Positions 35,922 through 44,415 of a stretch of 64,000 bases of DNA are shown here, piece by piece; within the stretch, counting starts at the first letter, position 1; every line of letters starts with the position of its first letter. The translations under genes were made by a program, and so were the position numbers. Source of the stretch: Dyadobacter jiangsuensis (GTDB lineage Bacteria > Bacteroidota > Bacteroidia > Cytophagales > Spirosomataceae); contig NZ_PYAS01000002.1 of assembly GCF_003014695.1 (NCBI RefSeq), positions 124,001-188,000 on the forward strand, read 5' to 3'. The notes under the pieces were generated by a model. The model made no database searches and was not told the DNA's origin. It saw only the letters and a list, made by a program, of their open reading frames with translations.

Positions 35922-37202
35922 ATGGAAAATGCCACATTGAATGATGAATACGGCTACGTTAAGGACAGCAAAGTATTTTTAAAGGGGTATCTGGATTTCC
36001 CCGACCGGCAAATTGGAGAAGTAAAAAGGACTGAGCAGGAAGCGATTGACTATTTCAAGAATCGTTTTAACATTGTCCTGAACAAAGTAGAGCAGCTGGA
36101 ACGCGAAATTGATGAAGCACTTAATAAGGGCTCCTATCTTACCAAACTGATCCAGTTACAGCGCAAGTTGAAAAGTTTTGATGCATTGGGCGATTTTGTG
36201 CCTTTGCTCAGAAGGCTCGAAGAAAAAGAAGAATATCTCAAAAGCCTGATCGAGGTTAACCAGCTCAAAAACCTGGAAATCAAACGCGCACTGATCGAAG
36301 ACGTGAAAGTTGCCGCCGCTGTTACCGACTATGCCACCGCGACAGACCAGATTCAGGAAATCAAAGCTAAATGGATTCGTACCGGGCCGGTCGACAAGGA
36401 ATATCAGGAGGAAATCGAAACGACATTCCAGCAAATCCTGGATGATTTCTTCCAGCGCCGTCGTGATTACTTCGACGAGCAGAACAAATTGAACCAGCAT
36501 CGTATAGAAGAATACGAGAAGCTGATCAAAATCACCAAAACGCTTAGCTACGCCAAAGATCTGGACGAAGCCTACGCCAAAGCGAGAGATGTACGTAATG
36601 CGTGGAACAATATAGGAGAGGTTCCGCCGAAGCGTTTTTTCAAAGTCAACAAGGCTTATCGCCACTTCCTCAAACTGTTCTACGATAAATATAATGCGGC
36701 CAAAGGCATCGAACCGAAAGTTCGCGTTGACCCGCGTATTGTTGAACAGCAAAAGCTGCTTGCCCAGGCCGAAACATTGCTGAGATCGCCGGATATCATC
36801 GAGGCGTCGCAGGAAGCCAAAGTCCTGCTTAGCAAATGGAAGGAGATCAAGATTCCATTCAAGCTGGCAGACAAGGAATTGGCAGAACGCTTCCGGATGG
36901 TTTGCGATAAGATATTCGAGTTGAGCTACCTCGCCCGCGTGATTAGCCGCAAATACCCGGCTTTCGACCTGAAAAGCCCTGAAGAGCAGCTTCGTACGAA
37001 ATACCGCGAGCTCGAATGGCTTACCAAGCGCGAGAAAAGCGACCTGGAATTCGCGCAGCTGGAATTTGACCGTACCGCTACCGGCGATCCCGAGCAGGAT
37101 AAGCAGGCAGTAGGCCGGATCAACATCCAGAAACGCAAGGTTCAGATGAAAGAGCGTATCCTGATTGAATTCGAAAGAAAACTGAAAGCTATAACCGGTT
37201 AA
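35922..37202 (+). CDS. DUF349 domain-containing protein
   Basis: Cytosolic, highly charged helical protein of 426 residues. DUF349 units recur at about 75-residue intervals (for example EIKAKWIRTGPVDKEYQEEIETTFQQILDDFFQRRRDYFDEQNKL; DVRNAWNNIGEVPPKRFFKVNKAYRHFLKLFYDKYNAAK; LLSKWKEIKIPFKLADKELAERFRMVCDKIFE). The whole is predicted to be coiled coil. The function is unknown; DUF349 proteins are conserved across Bacteroidota and Actinobacteria. It converges with the LacI-type gene, leaving 11 bases between stops. Confidence 0.93.
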   Translation: MENATLNDEYGYVKDSKVFLKGYLDFPDRQIGEVKRTEQEAIDYFKNRFNIVLNKVEQLEREIDEALNKGSYLTKLIQLQRKLKSFDALGDFVPLLRRLEEKEEYLKSLIEVNQLKNLEIKRALIEDVKVAAAVTDYATATDQIQEIKAKWIRTGPVDKEYQEEIETTFQQILDDFFQRRRDYFDEQNKLNQHRIEEYEKLIKITKTLSYAKDLDEAYAKARDVRNAWNNIGEVPPKRFFKVNKAYRHFLKLFYDKYNAAKGIEPKVRVDPRIVEQQKLLAQAETLLRSPDIIEASQEAKVLLSKWKEIKIPFKLADKELAERFRMVCDKIFELSYLARVISRKYPAFDLKSPEEQLRTKYRELEWLTKREKSDLEFAQLEFDRTATGDPEQDKQAVGRINIQKRKVQMKERILIEFERKLKAITG

Positions 37203-37213
37203 TATCGTCCGCG

Positions 37214-38236
37214 CTAGTGTCGCATAGACGACTTATTGATCACCAAATTAGATTGCAATACCCTGGTCTCAAATTCGGCCGGGGTATTTTTGCTTTCAAT
37301 GAGGTCCAAAAGCAGTGAAGTCGCCTGCTGCCCCATTTCAAACGACGGCTGGGTGACCGAGCTCACCGGCGGATCGAGGAGAGAGGACATGGCGATGTCA
37401 CAAAAGCCTACTACCGCTACGTCGTCGGGCATTTTGTAGCCGAGCTGCCGCAATGCCCAGTGAATACCCATGGTAATGCGGTCGCTTGCACCGAAAATAG
37501 CGTCGGGACGCTCGCGCAGGGCCATGAGCTGGTAGGTACGCTCGGTACCGCCTGCCTGGGTGATCTCGCTGTGCAGCACCCACTCTTCCTGGAAATCGAT
37601 TCCGTATTTCCGCAATGCATCCTTATATCCTTCCAAACGAAACCGTGTAATGGACACCGGTTTCGGGCCGGCAATGTGCGCAATGCGCCTGCATCCCCGC
37701 TTGATCAAATGCTCCGTGGCATCGAATGCGCCCTTATAGTCGTCCACGCGTACCTTATGGGTGTGCATGGCGTCGCTCACGCGGTCGAAAAACACAACGG
37801 GAATGCCCTGTTCCTGTAAAGATGCGAAATGGTCTATATTCTCCGACTGGCTTGAAATGGCCACCACGAGTCCATCCACCCGCCGCGATGCGATATGGCG
37901 TGTGGCAGAGCGCTCCCTTTCGAGCAACTCGTGGCTTTGATAGATCATGGTATGATAGCCGCGGCTGTAAGCAATATCCTCCACTCCGCCGATTGCCGAG
38001 GAGTAGAACCGGTTGGCAATATCCGGCACAATTACGCCGATCGTTTGCGTGCGGTTTTTGAGCAGGCTGATCGCGATCGGGTTGGGGTAATAGTTGAGCT
38101 GCTCGGCCAGATCGATCACCTTTTGCTTGGTTTCTTCACTGATCTCACTGCTGTCGCGCAGCGCCCGAGACACGGTCGATTTGGAAATACCGAGTTGTCT
38201 TGCAATCTCTTTAATGGTGATAGAAACCTTTTTCAT
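37214..38236 (-). CDS. LacI-family transcriptional repressor, probable hexuronate regulator
   Basis: LacI/GalR-type repressor of 340 residues from the ATG at 38236. The helix-turn-helix and hinge occupy residues 1-60 (ITIKEIARQLGISKSTVSRALRDSSEISEETKQKVIDLAEQLNYYPNPIA), followed by a periplasmic-binding-like effector domain (TIGVIVPDIANRFYSSAIGGVEDIA; VFFDRVSDAM; AIFGASDRITMGIHWALRQLGY; DDVAVVGFCDIAMSSLLDPPVSSVTQP). Its position beside uxuA-uxaC-kdgK-eda-uxaB suggests it senses a hexuronate or KDG, which is inference. Palindromes at 38352-38374 in the adjacent intergenic region could be its operators. Confidence 0.93.
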   Translation of the reverse strand: MKKVSITIKEIARQLGISKSTVSRALRDSSEISEETKQKVIDLAEQLNYYPNPIAISLLKNRTQTIGVIVPDIANRFYSSAIGGVEDIAYSRGYHTMIYQSHELLERERSATRHIASRRVDGLVVAISSQSENIDHFASLQEQGIPVVFFDRVSDAMHTHKVRVDDYKGAFDATEHLIKRGCRRIAHIAGPKPVSITRFRLEGYKDALRKYGIDFQEEWVLHSEITQAGGTERTYQLMALRERPDAIFGASDRITMGIHWALRQLGYKMPDDVAVVGFCDIAMSSLLDPPVSSVTQPSFEMGQQATSLLLDLIESKNTPAEFETRVLQSNLVINKSSMRH

Positions 38237-38351
38237 AGGGCTATATTGAAATAGTACAATCTTACTAAAAATCGGCGAAAATCGCCCGGCGGTCAATGTT
38301 GCACAATGTAGCCGGTGTTCGCACAAAGTTCCGGGAAAAATTGCGGGAATG

Positions 38352-38374
38352 GGAACGGTTCCGGGAACGGTTGC
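38352..38374. promoter_or_regulatory. tandem operator-like palindromes (GGAACGGTTCC)
   Basis: GGAACGGTTCC at 38352-38362 is a perfect 5-1-5 palindrome, and GGAACGGTTGC at 38364-38374 is a near copy, 12 bases apart (about one helical turn). They lie between the divergent LacI-type and ECF sigma genes, just upstream of the sigma gene's -33 element. LacI-family operators commonly have this form with a central CG. Confidence 0.5.
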
Positions 38375-38383
38375 GTAAATTTA

Positions 38384-38409
38384 TTGCTTTTTTTCAAGAT
38401 TTATTTTTG
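38384..38409 (+). promoter_or_regulatory. promoter of the ECF sigma gene
   Basis: TTG at 38384-38386 and TATTTTTG at 38402-38409 (exact -7 match). The predicted transcript starts near 38416, leaving an untranslated leader of about 100 bases before the ATG at 38518. Confidence 0.6.
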
Positions 38410-38517
38410 TGTATCAGCGAATCAGTATTTAAACTAGGTAAATCATCGACGAAGACAAGGGGCTAAATACCACTACAATTCCAGGAAATTTTCTATAATT
38501 AACCTAGCTCAGCTAAC

Positions 38518-39129
38518 ATGGAGACAAACTCATTTGCCAGTGCATTACCATCAGCCTGTTCCCAGAAAAGTATACTGGAAACCCTGTTTGGCAGAGTGGT
38601 GACTAACGGTGATTATAATGCTTTCCGCGAGTTGTTCACGCGCCATTACCGGTCGCTTTGCAACTACGCCATGCGCGTGGTGGTGACGCGGGAGATCGCG
38701 GAAGAAGTGGTATCCGATGTATTTGTAAAACTTTGGAAAAATCGTGAGCAGATTGAAGTGCATACTTCGTTTCAGGCTTACATTTACAGAGCTGTGCGCA
38801 ACCAGGCTTTGGATTACCTGAAACTGCGTATCCATCGTCAGAATGAGCGTGATTCGCTGGAATCGGTGCAGTGGAATATGAACCACGCCGACCATTTTTC
38901 ACCCGCGGAAGAGCTGTCGTACAACGAATTTTATTCGCATATAGAAGATTGCATCCAGGCGTTGCCGCGCCAGTGCCAGCTCATTTTCCGCCTGAGCCGC
39001 GAAGAAGGCCTTCGTTACCGCGACATTGCGGAGCGTTTGGATATTTCCGTCAAAACCGTGGAAACGCAAATGAGCCGCGCATTGAAAGTATTGCGAGAGC
39101 GCGTACCGGAGCATCGCCTGGTAGCATAG
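38518..39129 (+). CDS. ECF RNA polymerase sigma factor (Bacteroidota family)
   Basis: Sigma-70 family ECF factor of 203 residues. Region 2 is visible from AFRELFTRHYRSLCNYAMRVVVTREIAEEVVSDVFVKLWKNREQ, and region 4 from ALPRQCQLIFRLSREEGLRYRDIAERLDISVKTVETQMSRALKVLRE. It is of the type normally paired with a FecR-like anti-sigma and a SusC/D transport system, but no such partners are present. It lies between a LacI-type gene and uxuA, so it might drive the hexuronate genes or an unlinked polysaccharide locus. A tandem repeat starts at its stop codon. Confidence 0.92.
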   Translation: METNSFASALPSACSQKSILETLFGRVVTNGDYNAFRELFTRHYRSLCNYAMRVVVTREIAEEVVSDVFVKLWKNREQIEVHTSFQAYIYRAVRNQALDYLKLRIHRQNERDSLESVQWNMNHADHFSPAEELSYNEFYSHIEDCIQALPRQCQLIFRLSREEGLRYRDIAERLDISVKTVETQMSRALKVLRERVPEHRLVA

Positions 39130-39206
39130 TATTCGGCGGTCGGCTGTCTATGGTCGGCGGTCAAACATAGTATTTCGGCGGTCGGCTGTCAGCGGTCGGC
39201 GGTCAA
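39128..39206 (+). repeat. tandem direct repeat (two copies of about 37 bases)
   Basis: Copy 1 at 39128-39164 and copy 2 at 39169-39206 share TTCGGCGGTCGGCTGTC and end in GGTCGGCGGTCAA. Inside each unit GGTCGGCGGTC and CGGTCGGCTGTC are themselves related. It begins at the ECF sigma stop codon and ends 60 bases before uxuA. Confidence 0.85.
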
Positions 39207-39266
39207 TTTGAATGTTGTTAATAATTAAACCCTGGCCAATGGGAAACCAGAAGCCAAAGTACCTCA

Positions 39267-40454
39267 ATGGCATTAGAACAAACCTGGCGTTGGTTCGGGC
39301 CTAACGATCCTGTTTCGTTGCAGGATATCCGTCAGGCCGGAGCAACCGGAATCGTAACCGCATTACATCACATTCCCAACGGCGAAGTTTGGGAAGTATC
39401 AGAAATTCAGGCGCGCAAGCAGTTGATCGAAGACGCAGGCCTTACATGGTCGGTCGTGGAAAGCGTGCCCGTGCACGAGTCGATCAAAACACGCTCCGGC
39501 GATTTTGAAAAACATATTCTGAATTATCAGCAGTCGCTCCGTAACCTGGGGCAATGCGGTATCGACACCGTGTGCTATAATTTTATGCCCATTCTCGATT
39601 GGACGCGCACCGACCTGGACGCGCCGATGAAGGATGGTTCCACGGGCTTGCGGTTCGATGCAACGCAATTCGCGGCATTCGATCTTTACCTGTTGGAAAG
39701 GCCGGAGGCAGGAGAGCTGTATACCGACGACCAAAAGCGCGCCGCTAAAATTTGGTTGGATACGTCGTCAGAGGAAGAGAAGCAAAAACTCGTCCGTAAC
39801 ATTATAGCCGGTCTGCCGGGCTCCGAAGAGAGCTTTACGGTGGAGGAATTCAGGAAAGTGCTGAAAACCTACGAGCATATCGGAGACTTTGAGCTGCGTA
39901 CGCATTTGTACCAGTTCATCCAGGCCATCGGGCCGGTGGCGGAAGAGGCGGGAATCCAATTAGCGATCCACCCGGACGATCCTCCTTATCCGATTCTGGG
40001 TCTGCCGCGTGTGGTAAGCACCGAAAATGATGCGGAAATGCTGTTGAAAGCATATGATAAGCAGGCGAACGGCATTTGTTTCTGTACCGGGTCATACGGC
40101 GTGAGGCCGGACAATGATTTGGCCGGAATGGTCGACAGGTTGGGCAGCCGCATTCATTTCATCCACCTGCGCGCTACCAAGCGTGAGCACGACGGCAGTT
40201 TTTACGAAGCCGATCACCTGGATGGTGACGTGGATATGTACGGTGTGATGCGGGCGTTGGTGTTGGAGCAGAAAAGGCGTGAAAATGAAGGTAGAACCGA
40301 TTTGAGAATGCCTTTCCGTCCTGATCATGGCCATCGTATGCTCGACGATCTGTCGGCGACGAAGCGTACCAACCCGGGTTATACGGCTATCGGACGCCTG
40401 CGCGGGCTTGCGGAGCTGCGCGGCCTCGAATACGGGATTGAAAGAAGTTTGTGA
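39267..40454 (+). CDS. uxuA: mannonate dehydratase
   Basis: Converts D-mannonate to 2-keto-3-deoxy-D-gluconate (KDG) in glucuronate catabolism; 395 residues, as in E. coli UxuA. Family sequences include [59 protein letters not shown], a metal-binding [37 protein letters not shown] and DHGHRMLDD. The stop overlaps the region before uxaC, so uxuA and uxaC are one transcript. No clear promoter was found directly upstream; the ECF sigma gene and a repeat precede it. Confidence 0.97.
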   Translation: MALEQTWRWFGPNDPVSLQDIRQAGATGIVTALHHIPNGEVWEVSEIQARKQLIEDAGLTWSVVESVPVHESIKTRSGDFEKHILNYQQSLRNLGQCGIDTVCYNFMPILDWTRTDLDAPMKDGSTGLRFDATQFAAFDLYLLERPEAGELYTDDQKRAAKIWLDTSSEEEKQKLVRNIIAGLPGSEESFTVEEFRKVLKTYEHIGDFELRTHLYQFIQAIGPVAEEAGIQLAIHPDDPPYPILGLPRVVSTENDAEMLLKAYDKQANGICFCTGSYGVRPDNDLAGMVDRLGSRIHFIHLRATKREHDGSFYEADHLDGDVDMYGVMRALVLEQKRRENEGRTDLRMPFRPDHGHRMLDDLSATKRTNPGYTAIGRLRGLAELRGLEYGIERSL

Positions 40455-40471
40455 TTGTAACAAGAAAGAGA

Positions 40472-41899
40472 ATGGAAACGATTAGCACCGCTGTACAAAA
40501 GACCTTCATTTCCGATGATTTCCTCCTCCGTTCGGAAACCGCGCGTATCCTTTACCATGACTATGCAAAGGAAATGCCGATCATCGATTACCACTGTCAC
40601 CTGCCGCCCGATCAGATCGCGGAAGACAAGCAGTTTGAGAACCTGACGCAAATCTGGCTTTACGGCGACCATTATAAATGGCGGGCCATGCGTGCGAATG
40701 GTATCAACGAGCGGTATTGCACCGGCGATGCAAGCGACTGGGAGAAGTTCGAACAATGGGCGGCTACGGTACCGTACACAATGCGTAATCCGCTCTATCA
40801 CTGGACGCACCTCGAACTGCTCCGCTATTTTGATATTGACATTGTTTTAAATAAACATACAGCCCGCGAGATTTACGATGAGTGCTCGGCGAAGCTGCGC
40901 CAGCCCGATTACTCGGTGAAAAGCCTGCTGAACCGCATGAACGTGAAGGTAATCTGCACCACGGATGATCCGACGGACTCGTTGAATTACCACAGCGCGA
41001 TCAGCGAAAGCGGTTTCGATATCCGCGTATTGCCGACATTCCGGCCGGATAAAGCCATGCTGCTGATTGATTCGCCGGAGGACTTTAAACAATATCTGGC
41101 AAAACTGGCGCAATCGGCAGGGACTGGCGAGATTGCTTCTTATGATGCATTGCTGGCCGCATTGCAGAACCGTCATGATTTCTTCGCTTCAATGGGCGGC
41201 CGTTTGTCGGATCATGGTTTGGAGCATATTTATGCAGAATTCGACGAGGTTGCGGCACGCGAGGCATTTGCGGCTGCATTCAGAGGCGAGAAACCTTCGG
41301 CAAGCCAGGCGCTGGCGTTCAAATCGGTGCTTTTGTATGAAATGGCCAAAATGGACCATGCCAAAGGCTGGACGCAGCAATTCCACCTCGGTGCGTTACG
41401 CAACAATAATGAGCGAATGCTCCGGGAACTCGGCCCGGATACCGGCTGGGATTCCATCGGCGATTACAGCCAGGCGCAGGCGCTTTCCAAGTTTTTGAAT
41501 AAACTCGATTCGACCGACCAACTGGCCAAAACGATTTTGTATAACCTCAATCCGGCCGATAATGAAGTGCTGGCTACGATGACGGGTAACTACAACGACG
41601 GTACCGTTGCCGGTAAAATGCAGTTCGGCTCCGGCTGGTGGTTCCTCGACCAGAAGGATGGCATGGAGCGGCAGATGAATGCGCTTTCGAATATGGGCTT
41701 GCTAAGCCGTTTCGTGGGAATGCTGACGGATTCACGCAGTTTCCTTTCGTACCCGCGTCATGAATATTTCCGTCGTATTTTGTGTAACCTCATCGGCCAG
41801 GATGTCGAGAATGGAGAGTTACCGAACGATATCCAGTGGCTGGGTAAGATGGTGCAGGGTATTTCTTACAACAATGCCAACAAATATTTTGGCTTTTGA
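40472..41899 (+). CDS. uxaC: glucuronate/galacturonate isomerase
   Basis: Uronate isomerase, 475 residues, converting D-glucuronate to D-fructuronate and D-galacturonate to D-tagaturonate, the entry step of hexuronate use. Amidohydrolase-like fold; markers are MPIIDYHCHLPPDQIAEDKQF, WTHLELLRYFDI, VICTTDDPTDSL, LSDHGLEHIYAEF, FHLGALRNNNERM and FLSYPRHEYFRRILCNLIG. An ATG at 40472 is preferred; a GTG at 40451 would overlap the uxuA stop. The gene ends before a terminator hairpin, so the uxuA-uxaC operon stops here. Confidence 0.97.
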   Translation: METISTAVQKTFISDDFLLRSETARILYHDYAKEMPIIDYHCHLPPDQIAEDKQFENLTQIWLYGDHYKWRAMRANGINERYCTGDASDWEKFEQWAATVPYTMRNPLYHWTHLELLRYFDIDIVLNKHTAREIYDECSAKLRQPDYSVKSLLNRMNVKVICTTDDPTDSLNYHSAISESGFDIRVLPTFRPDKAMLLIDSPEDFKQYLAKLAQSAGTGEIASYDALLAALQNRHDFFASMGGRLSDHGLEHIYAEFDEVAAREAFAAAFRGEKPSASQALAFKSVLLYEMAKMDHAKGWTQQFHLGALRNNNERMLRELGPDTGWDSIGDYSQAQALSKFLNKLDSTDQLAKTILYNLNPADNEVLATMTGNYNDGTVAGKMQFGSGWWFLDQKDGMERQMNALSNMGLLSRFVGMLTDSRSFLSYPRHEYFRRILCNLIGQDVENGELPNDIQWLGKMVQGISYNNANKYFGF

Positions 41900-41932
41900 T
41901 TAAAATCCGAATTTAAATACGCTAATAAAAGG

Positions 41933-41963
41933 AATAGCCCAGACATTTGTTGTGGGCTATTTT
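41933..41963 (+). terminator. Rho-independent terminator of uxuA-uxaC
   Basis: AATAGCCCA and TGGGCTATT form a 9-bp stem around a loop of about 12 bases, followed by a short TTTTAAT tail. It lies 34 bases after the uxaC stop and immediately before the kdgK promoter box. Confidence 0.75.
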
Positions 41964-41975
41964 AATGTTAATACT

Positions 41976-41983
41976 TAATTTTG
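41976..41983 (+). promoter_or_regulatory. TAnnTTTG -7 box of kdgK-eda
   Basis: TAATTTTG, an exact match, 13 bases after the preceding terminator and 70 bases before the kdgK ATG. TTTG at 41946-41949 or TTG at 41950-41952 may serve as -33. It implies separate transcription of kdgK-eda. Confidence 0.55.
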
Positions 41984-42052
41984 GCGCGTAATCATTTTTC
42001 AATGGCCCGTCAGGGAGCTTCATTCTTTGGCAAACGGGCAATAGTTTAAAAT

Positions 42053-43048
42053 ATGGCTCAGATAGTATCCTTCGGGGAAGTCCTTATGCGGCTTTCCACT
42101 CCTGGTTTTTCCCGTTTTGAACAAGCCCGTCAATTGAATGTAACATATGCTGGTGGCGAAGCGAACGTTTCGACCGCGCTGGCATATTGGGGACACAGCA
42201 CGGCGCACGTTACCCGTTTCCCTGACTCGCCCATCGGACGTGCGGCGGCTCAGTACCTGCATTTTCATGGCGTCGATACGTCGCATATCCTTTTCGGAGG
42301 GCCGAGAATGGCCGTTTACTTCCTTGAAACCGGCGCTGCCATGCGTGGTAGCCAGATCGTATACGACCGGGCCAATTCATCCCTGGCAACGATCGATCCG
42401 AAGGAACTGGATTGGGATAATATCCTGAAAGACGCTAAATGGTTTCACTGGGCGGGTATAACCCCTGCATTGTCGCAAGAAGCGGCCGATGCATTGCTGG
42501 ACGGAATTAAAGCGGCCCGCAAACGCAACATTACCGTGTCGGGTGACATTTTTTACCGCGCCAACTTGTGGAAATATGGTAAAAAACCATCCGATATTCT
42601 GCCCGAACTGACTGCCGGAACAGATGTTGTGATTGCCAACAGCATCAATATCAAGGAGATTTTTGACATCGACGGAAACGATTTTGTCGAATCCTGCGTC
42701 AATTTACAGAAGGCTTTCCCGCAGGTGAAAACGGTAGTGGATACGAAAAGAACGTCGATCAGCGCGTCGCATAACTTGTTGAGGGCGTTTTTGTGGAATG
42801 GCAAGGAACTGCTCGAAACGGAAGACATTGAAATTAACCCGATCATCGACCGCGTAGGCGGCGGCGACGCATTTATCGCGGGTCTTATCCACGGCCTCAT
42901 TACCTTCGACGACCAGCAAAAAGCACTGGAATTCGGGGTGGCGGCTTCTGCATTGAAGCATACTATCGAAGGCGATGCGTTGATCTCGACGATCGCCGAA
43001 GTGGAAGCCATCCGGCAGGGAGAGACCTCAGGAAGAATCAAACGCTAG
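42053..43048 (+). CDS. kdgK: 2-keto-3-deoxygluconate kinase
   Basis: PfkB-family sugar kinase of 331 residues that phosphorylates KDG to KDPG. Motifs: SFGEVLMRLSTPGFSRFEQARQLNVTYAGGEANVSTALAYWG at the substrate-binding N-terminus, and the anion-hole/catalytic loop DRVGGGDAFIAGLIHGLI near residue 265. The spacing to eda is 17 bases, so both form an operon. Its substrate assignment rests on the neighbouring uxuA and eda genes; the family alone would only say sugar kinase. Confidence 0.94.
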   Translation: MAQIVSFGEVLMRLSTPGFSRFEQARQLNVTYAGGEANVSTALAYWGHSTAHVTRFPDSPIGRAAAQYLHFHGVDTSHILFGGPRMAVYFLETGAAMRGSQIVYDRANSSLATIDPKELDWDNILKDAKWFHWAGITPALSQEAADALLDGIKAARKRNITVSGDIFYRANLWKYGKKPSDILPELTAGTDVVIANSINIKEIFDIDGNDFVESCVNLQKAFPQVKTVVDTKRTSISASHNLLRAFLWNGKELLETEDIEINPIIDRVGGGDAFIAGLIHGLITFDDQQKALEFGVAASALKHTIEGDALISTIAEVEAIRQGETSGRIKR

Positions 43049-43065
43049 TAATCTGGCCAACAATC

Positions 43066-43731
43066 ATGGATAAAGAAACAACACTGATATTATTGAACGA
43101 AGTGGGCGTATTGCCGCTGTTCTATCATGCAGATATCGAAATCGCCAAAGAGGTGATCAATGCGGCATACCGCGGAGGTGCGCGTGCATTCGAATTCACG
43201 AATCGCGGCGACAATGCCTTTAATGTGTTTACGGAGCTTTTGGCTTATGTAAAGGAAAGCCTTCCCGGCCTGTCAATGGGAATCGGGACGATTTATGATG
43301 CGGAAACCGCACAAAAATTCATCGATGCCGGTACGGATTTCATCGTGACGCCTTGCCTCAATCCGGCCGTAGGTGAAGCTTGTTTGAAAGCAGGTATTCC
43401 CTGGATCCCGGGTATTTCTACCCTGACTGAAATCTACAATGCGCAGCAAGCCGGTGCAGAAGTAGTAAAGCTGTTCCCGGGCGAAGTGGTAGGTTCCGCG
43501 TTCGTGCGTGCGATCCGCGGGCCTATGCCGAAGGTGAAAATCATGGTTACGGGCGGCGTACAGCCTACCAAGGAAAGCATCAACGAATGGTTCGGCGCGG
43601 GAGCTTACGCTGTTGGTTTAGGCTCAAACCTGTTCCCGAAAGATGTGGTAGCACAAGGTAATTACCCCTGGATCGAACAAAAAGTAGCAGAAAGCATCGC
43701 GCTCGTGAAGGAGTTCCGCGCGAATAGCTGA
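43066..43731 (+). CDS. eda: 2-dehydro-3-deoxyphosphogluconate aldolase
   Basis: Class I KDPG/KHG aldolase of 221 residues, splitting KDPG into pyruvate and glyceraldehyde-3-phosphate. Motifs: GARAFEFTNRGDNAF (catalytic Glu), IGTIYDAETAQKFIDAGTDFIVTPCLNPAV, PWIPGISTLTEI and the Schiff-base lysine in VVKLFPGEVVGS. A C-terminal GLGSNLFPKD follows. It completes the hexuronate-to-central-metabolism route. Its stop directly abuts the Uma2 gene stop on the other strand (43731/43732). Confidence 0.96.
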   Translation: MDKETTLILLNEVGVLPLFYHADIEIAKEVINAAYRGGARAFEFTNRGDNAFNVFTELLAYVKESLPGLSMGIGTIYDAETAQKFIDAGTDFIVTPCLNPAVGEACLKAGIPWIPGISTLTEIYNAQQAGAEVVKLFPGEVVGSAFVRAIRGPMPKVKIMVTGGVQPTKESINEWFGAGAYAVGLGSNLFPKDVVAQGNYPWIEQKVAESIALVKEFRANS

Positions 43732-44313
43732 TTAGTATTCTAAAATATCGCTCAGGCGGGTGGAGAAATTGAGAAGTACTTCACCGCCTGAAAGCGTTTC
43801 TTCAAAATGTACTGCAAGCGGAGGCTTGCCCGGTTCGTAAATGTAGGTTGTCTGGCTTTTCGGACACACAAGCCAGGCAAGCCTCACGCCGTTTTCAATC
43901 CACTTCAGCATTTTTCGTTCCAGGTAACGGAGGCTATCTGTTTTGGATTGTAATTCAATCACAAAATCCGGCGCCATGTATGGGAACGAATTCTTTTCAT
44001 CGTCTGTCAGCGCATTCCAGCGGTCTATTTGTATCCAGGCAACGTCCGGCACCTGCATGGACCTGTCTTGAAGAAAAAAACCTCCATTTGATTCAATTAC
44101 CCTTCCTCCCTTTTTCTTGCGGTTCCAAATAGCTATTTCGGCGATTAATTCACTGTTGTTAGAACTGCCAAGGAGAAAGGTGGGTGTCATAGTGATGTGT
44201 AGTTGACCATTTTCATCCCTTTCCACCATCAATTCGGGATTGGCCACACAGAATGCGACCAACTCGTCGTCGGTGAAATACGGATGTGCAGGTATGTTCA
44301 ATGGGAGAATCAT
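43732..44313 (-). CDS. Uma2-family (DUF820) putative endonuclease
   Basis: Second Uma2-family protein in the window, 193 residues. The N-terminus (HPYFTDDELVAFCVANPELMVERDENGQLHITMTPT) and the PD-(D/E)XK-like core (VPDVAWIQIDRW, APDFVIELQSKTDSLRYLERKMLKWIENGVRLAWLVCP) are complete, with Asp, Glu and Lys in the expected places (E-L-Q-S-K). It is inserted between the hexuronate operons with no obvious functional link. The ATG at 44313 is chosen, since the in-frame start at 44340 precedes the -7 box at 44328-44335. Confidence 0.85.
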   Translation of the reverse strand: MILPLNIPAHPYFTDDELVAFCVANPELMVERDENGQLHITMTPTFLLGSSNNSELIAEIAIWNRKKKGGRVIESNGGFFLQDRSMQVPDVAWIQIDRWNALTDDEKNSFPYMAPDFVIELQSKTDSLRYLERKMLKWIENGVRLAWLVCPKSQTTYIYEPGKPPLAVHFEETLSGGEVLLNFSTRLSDILEY

Positions 44314-44327
44314 AATGTGCTTTTTAT

Positions 44328-44335
44328 CAAATATA
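44328..44335 (-). promoter_or_regulatory. TAnnTTTG -7 box of the second Uma2 gene
   Basis: The minus strand reads TATATTTG, an exact match, leaving a leader of only about eight bases to the ATG at 44313. Confidence 0.55.
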
Positions 44336-44375
44336 AGCATTTACCAAAATGAATGCCAATTGACTTTCTCCCGCA

Positions 44376-44383
44376 TAATTTTG
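44376..44383 (+). promoter_or_regulatory. TAnnTTTG -7 box of the DUF3784 gene
   Basis: TAATTTTG, an exact match, 32 bases before the ATG at 44416. It falls inside a longer in-frame frame starting at 44353, which supports the downstream start. Confidence 0.55.
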
Positions 44384-44415
44384 TAACTTATAAGGCAATT
44401 AGCCGTGACAAAATT

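Noticed and set aside
39128-39206. CRISPR array
   Set aside because: Only two direct copies separated by four bases, with no spacers of uniform length and no cas genes.
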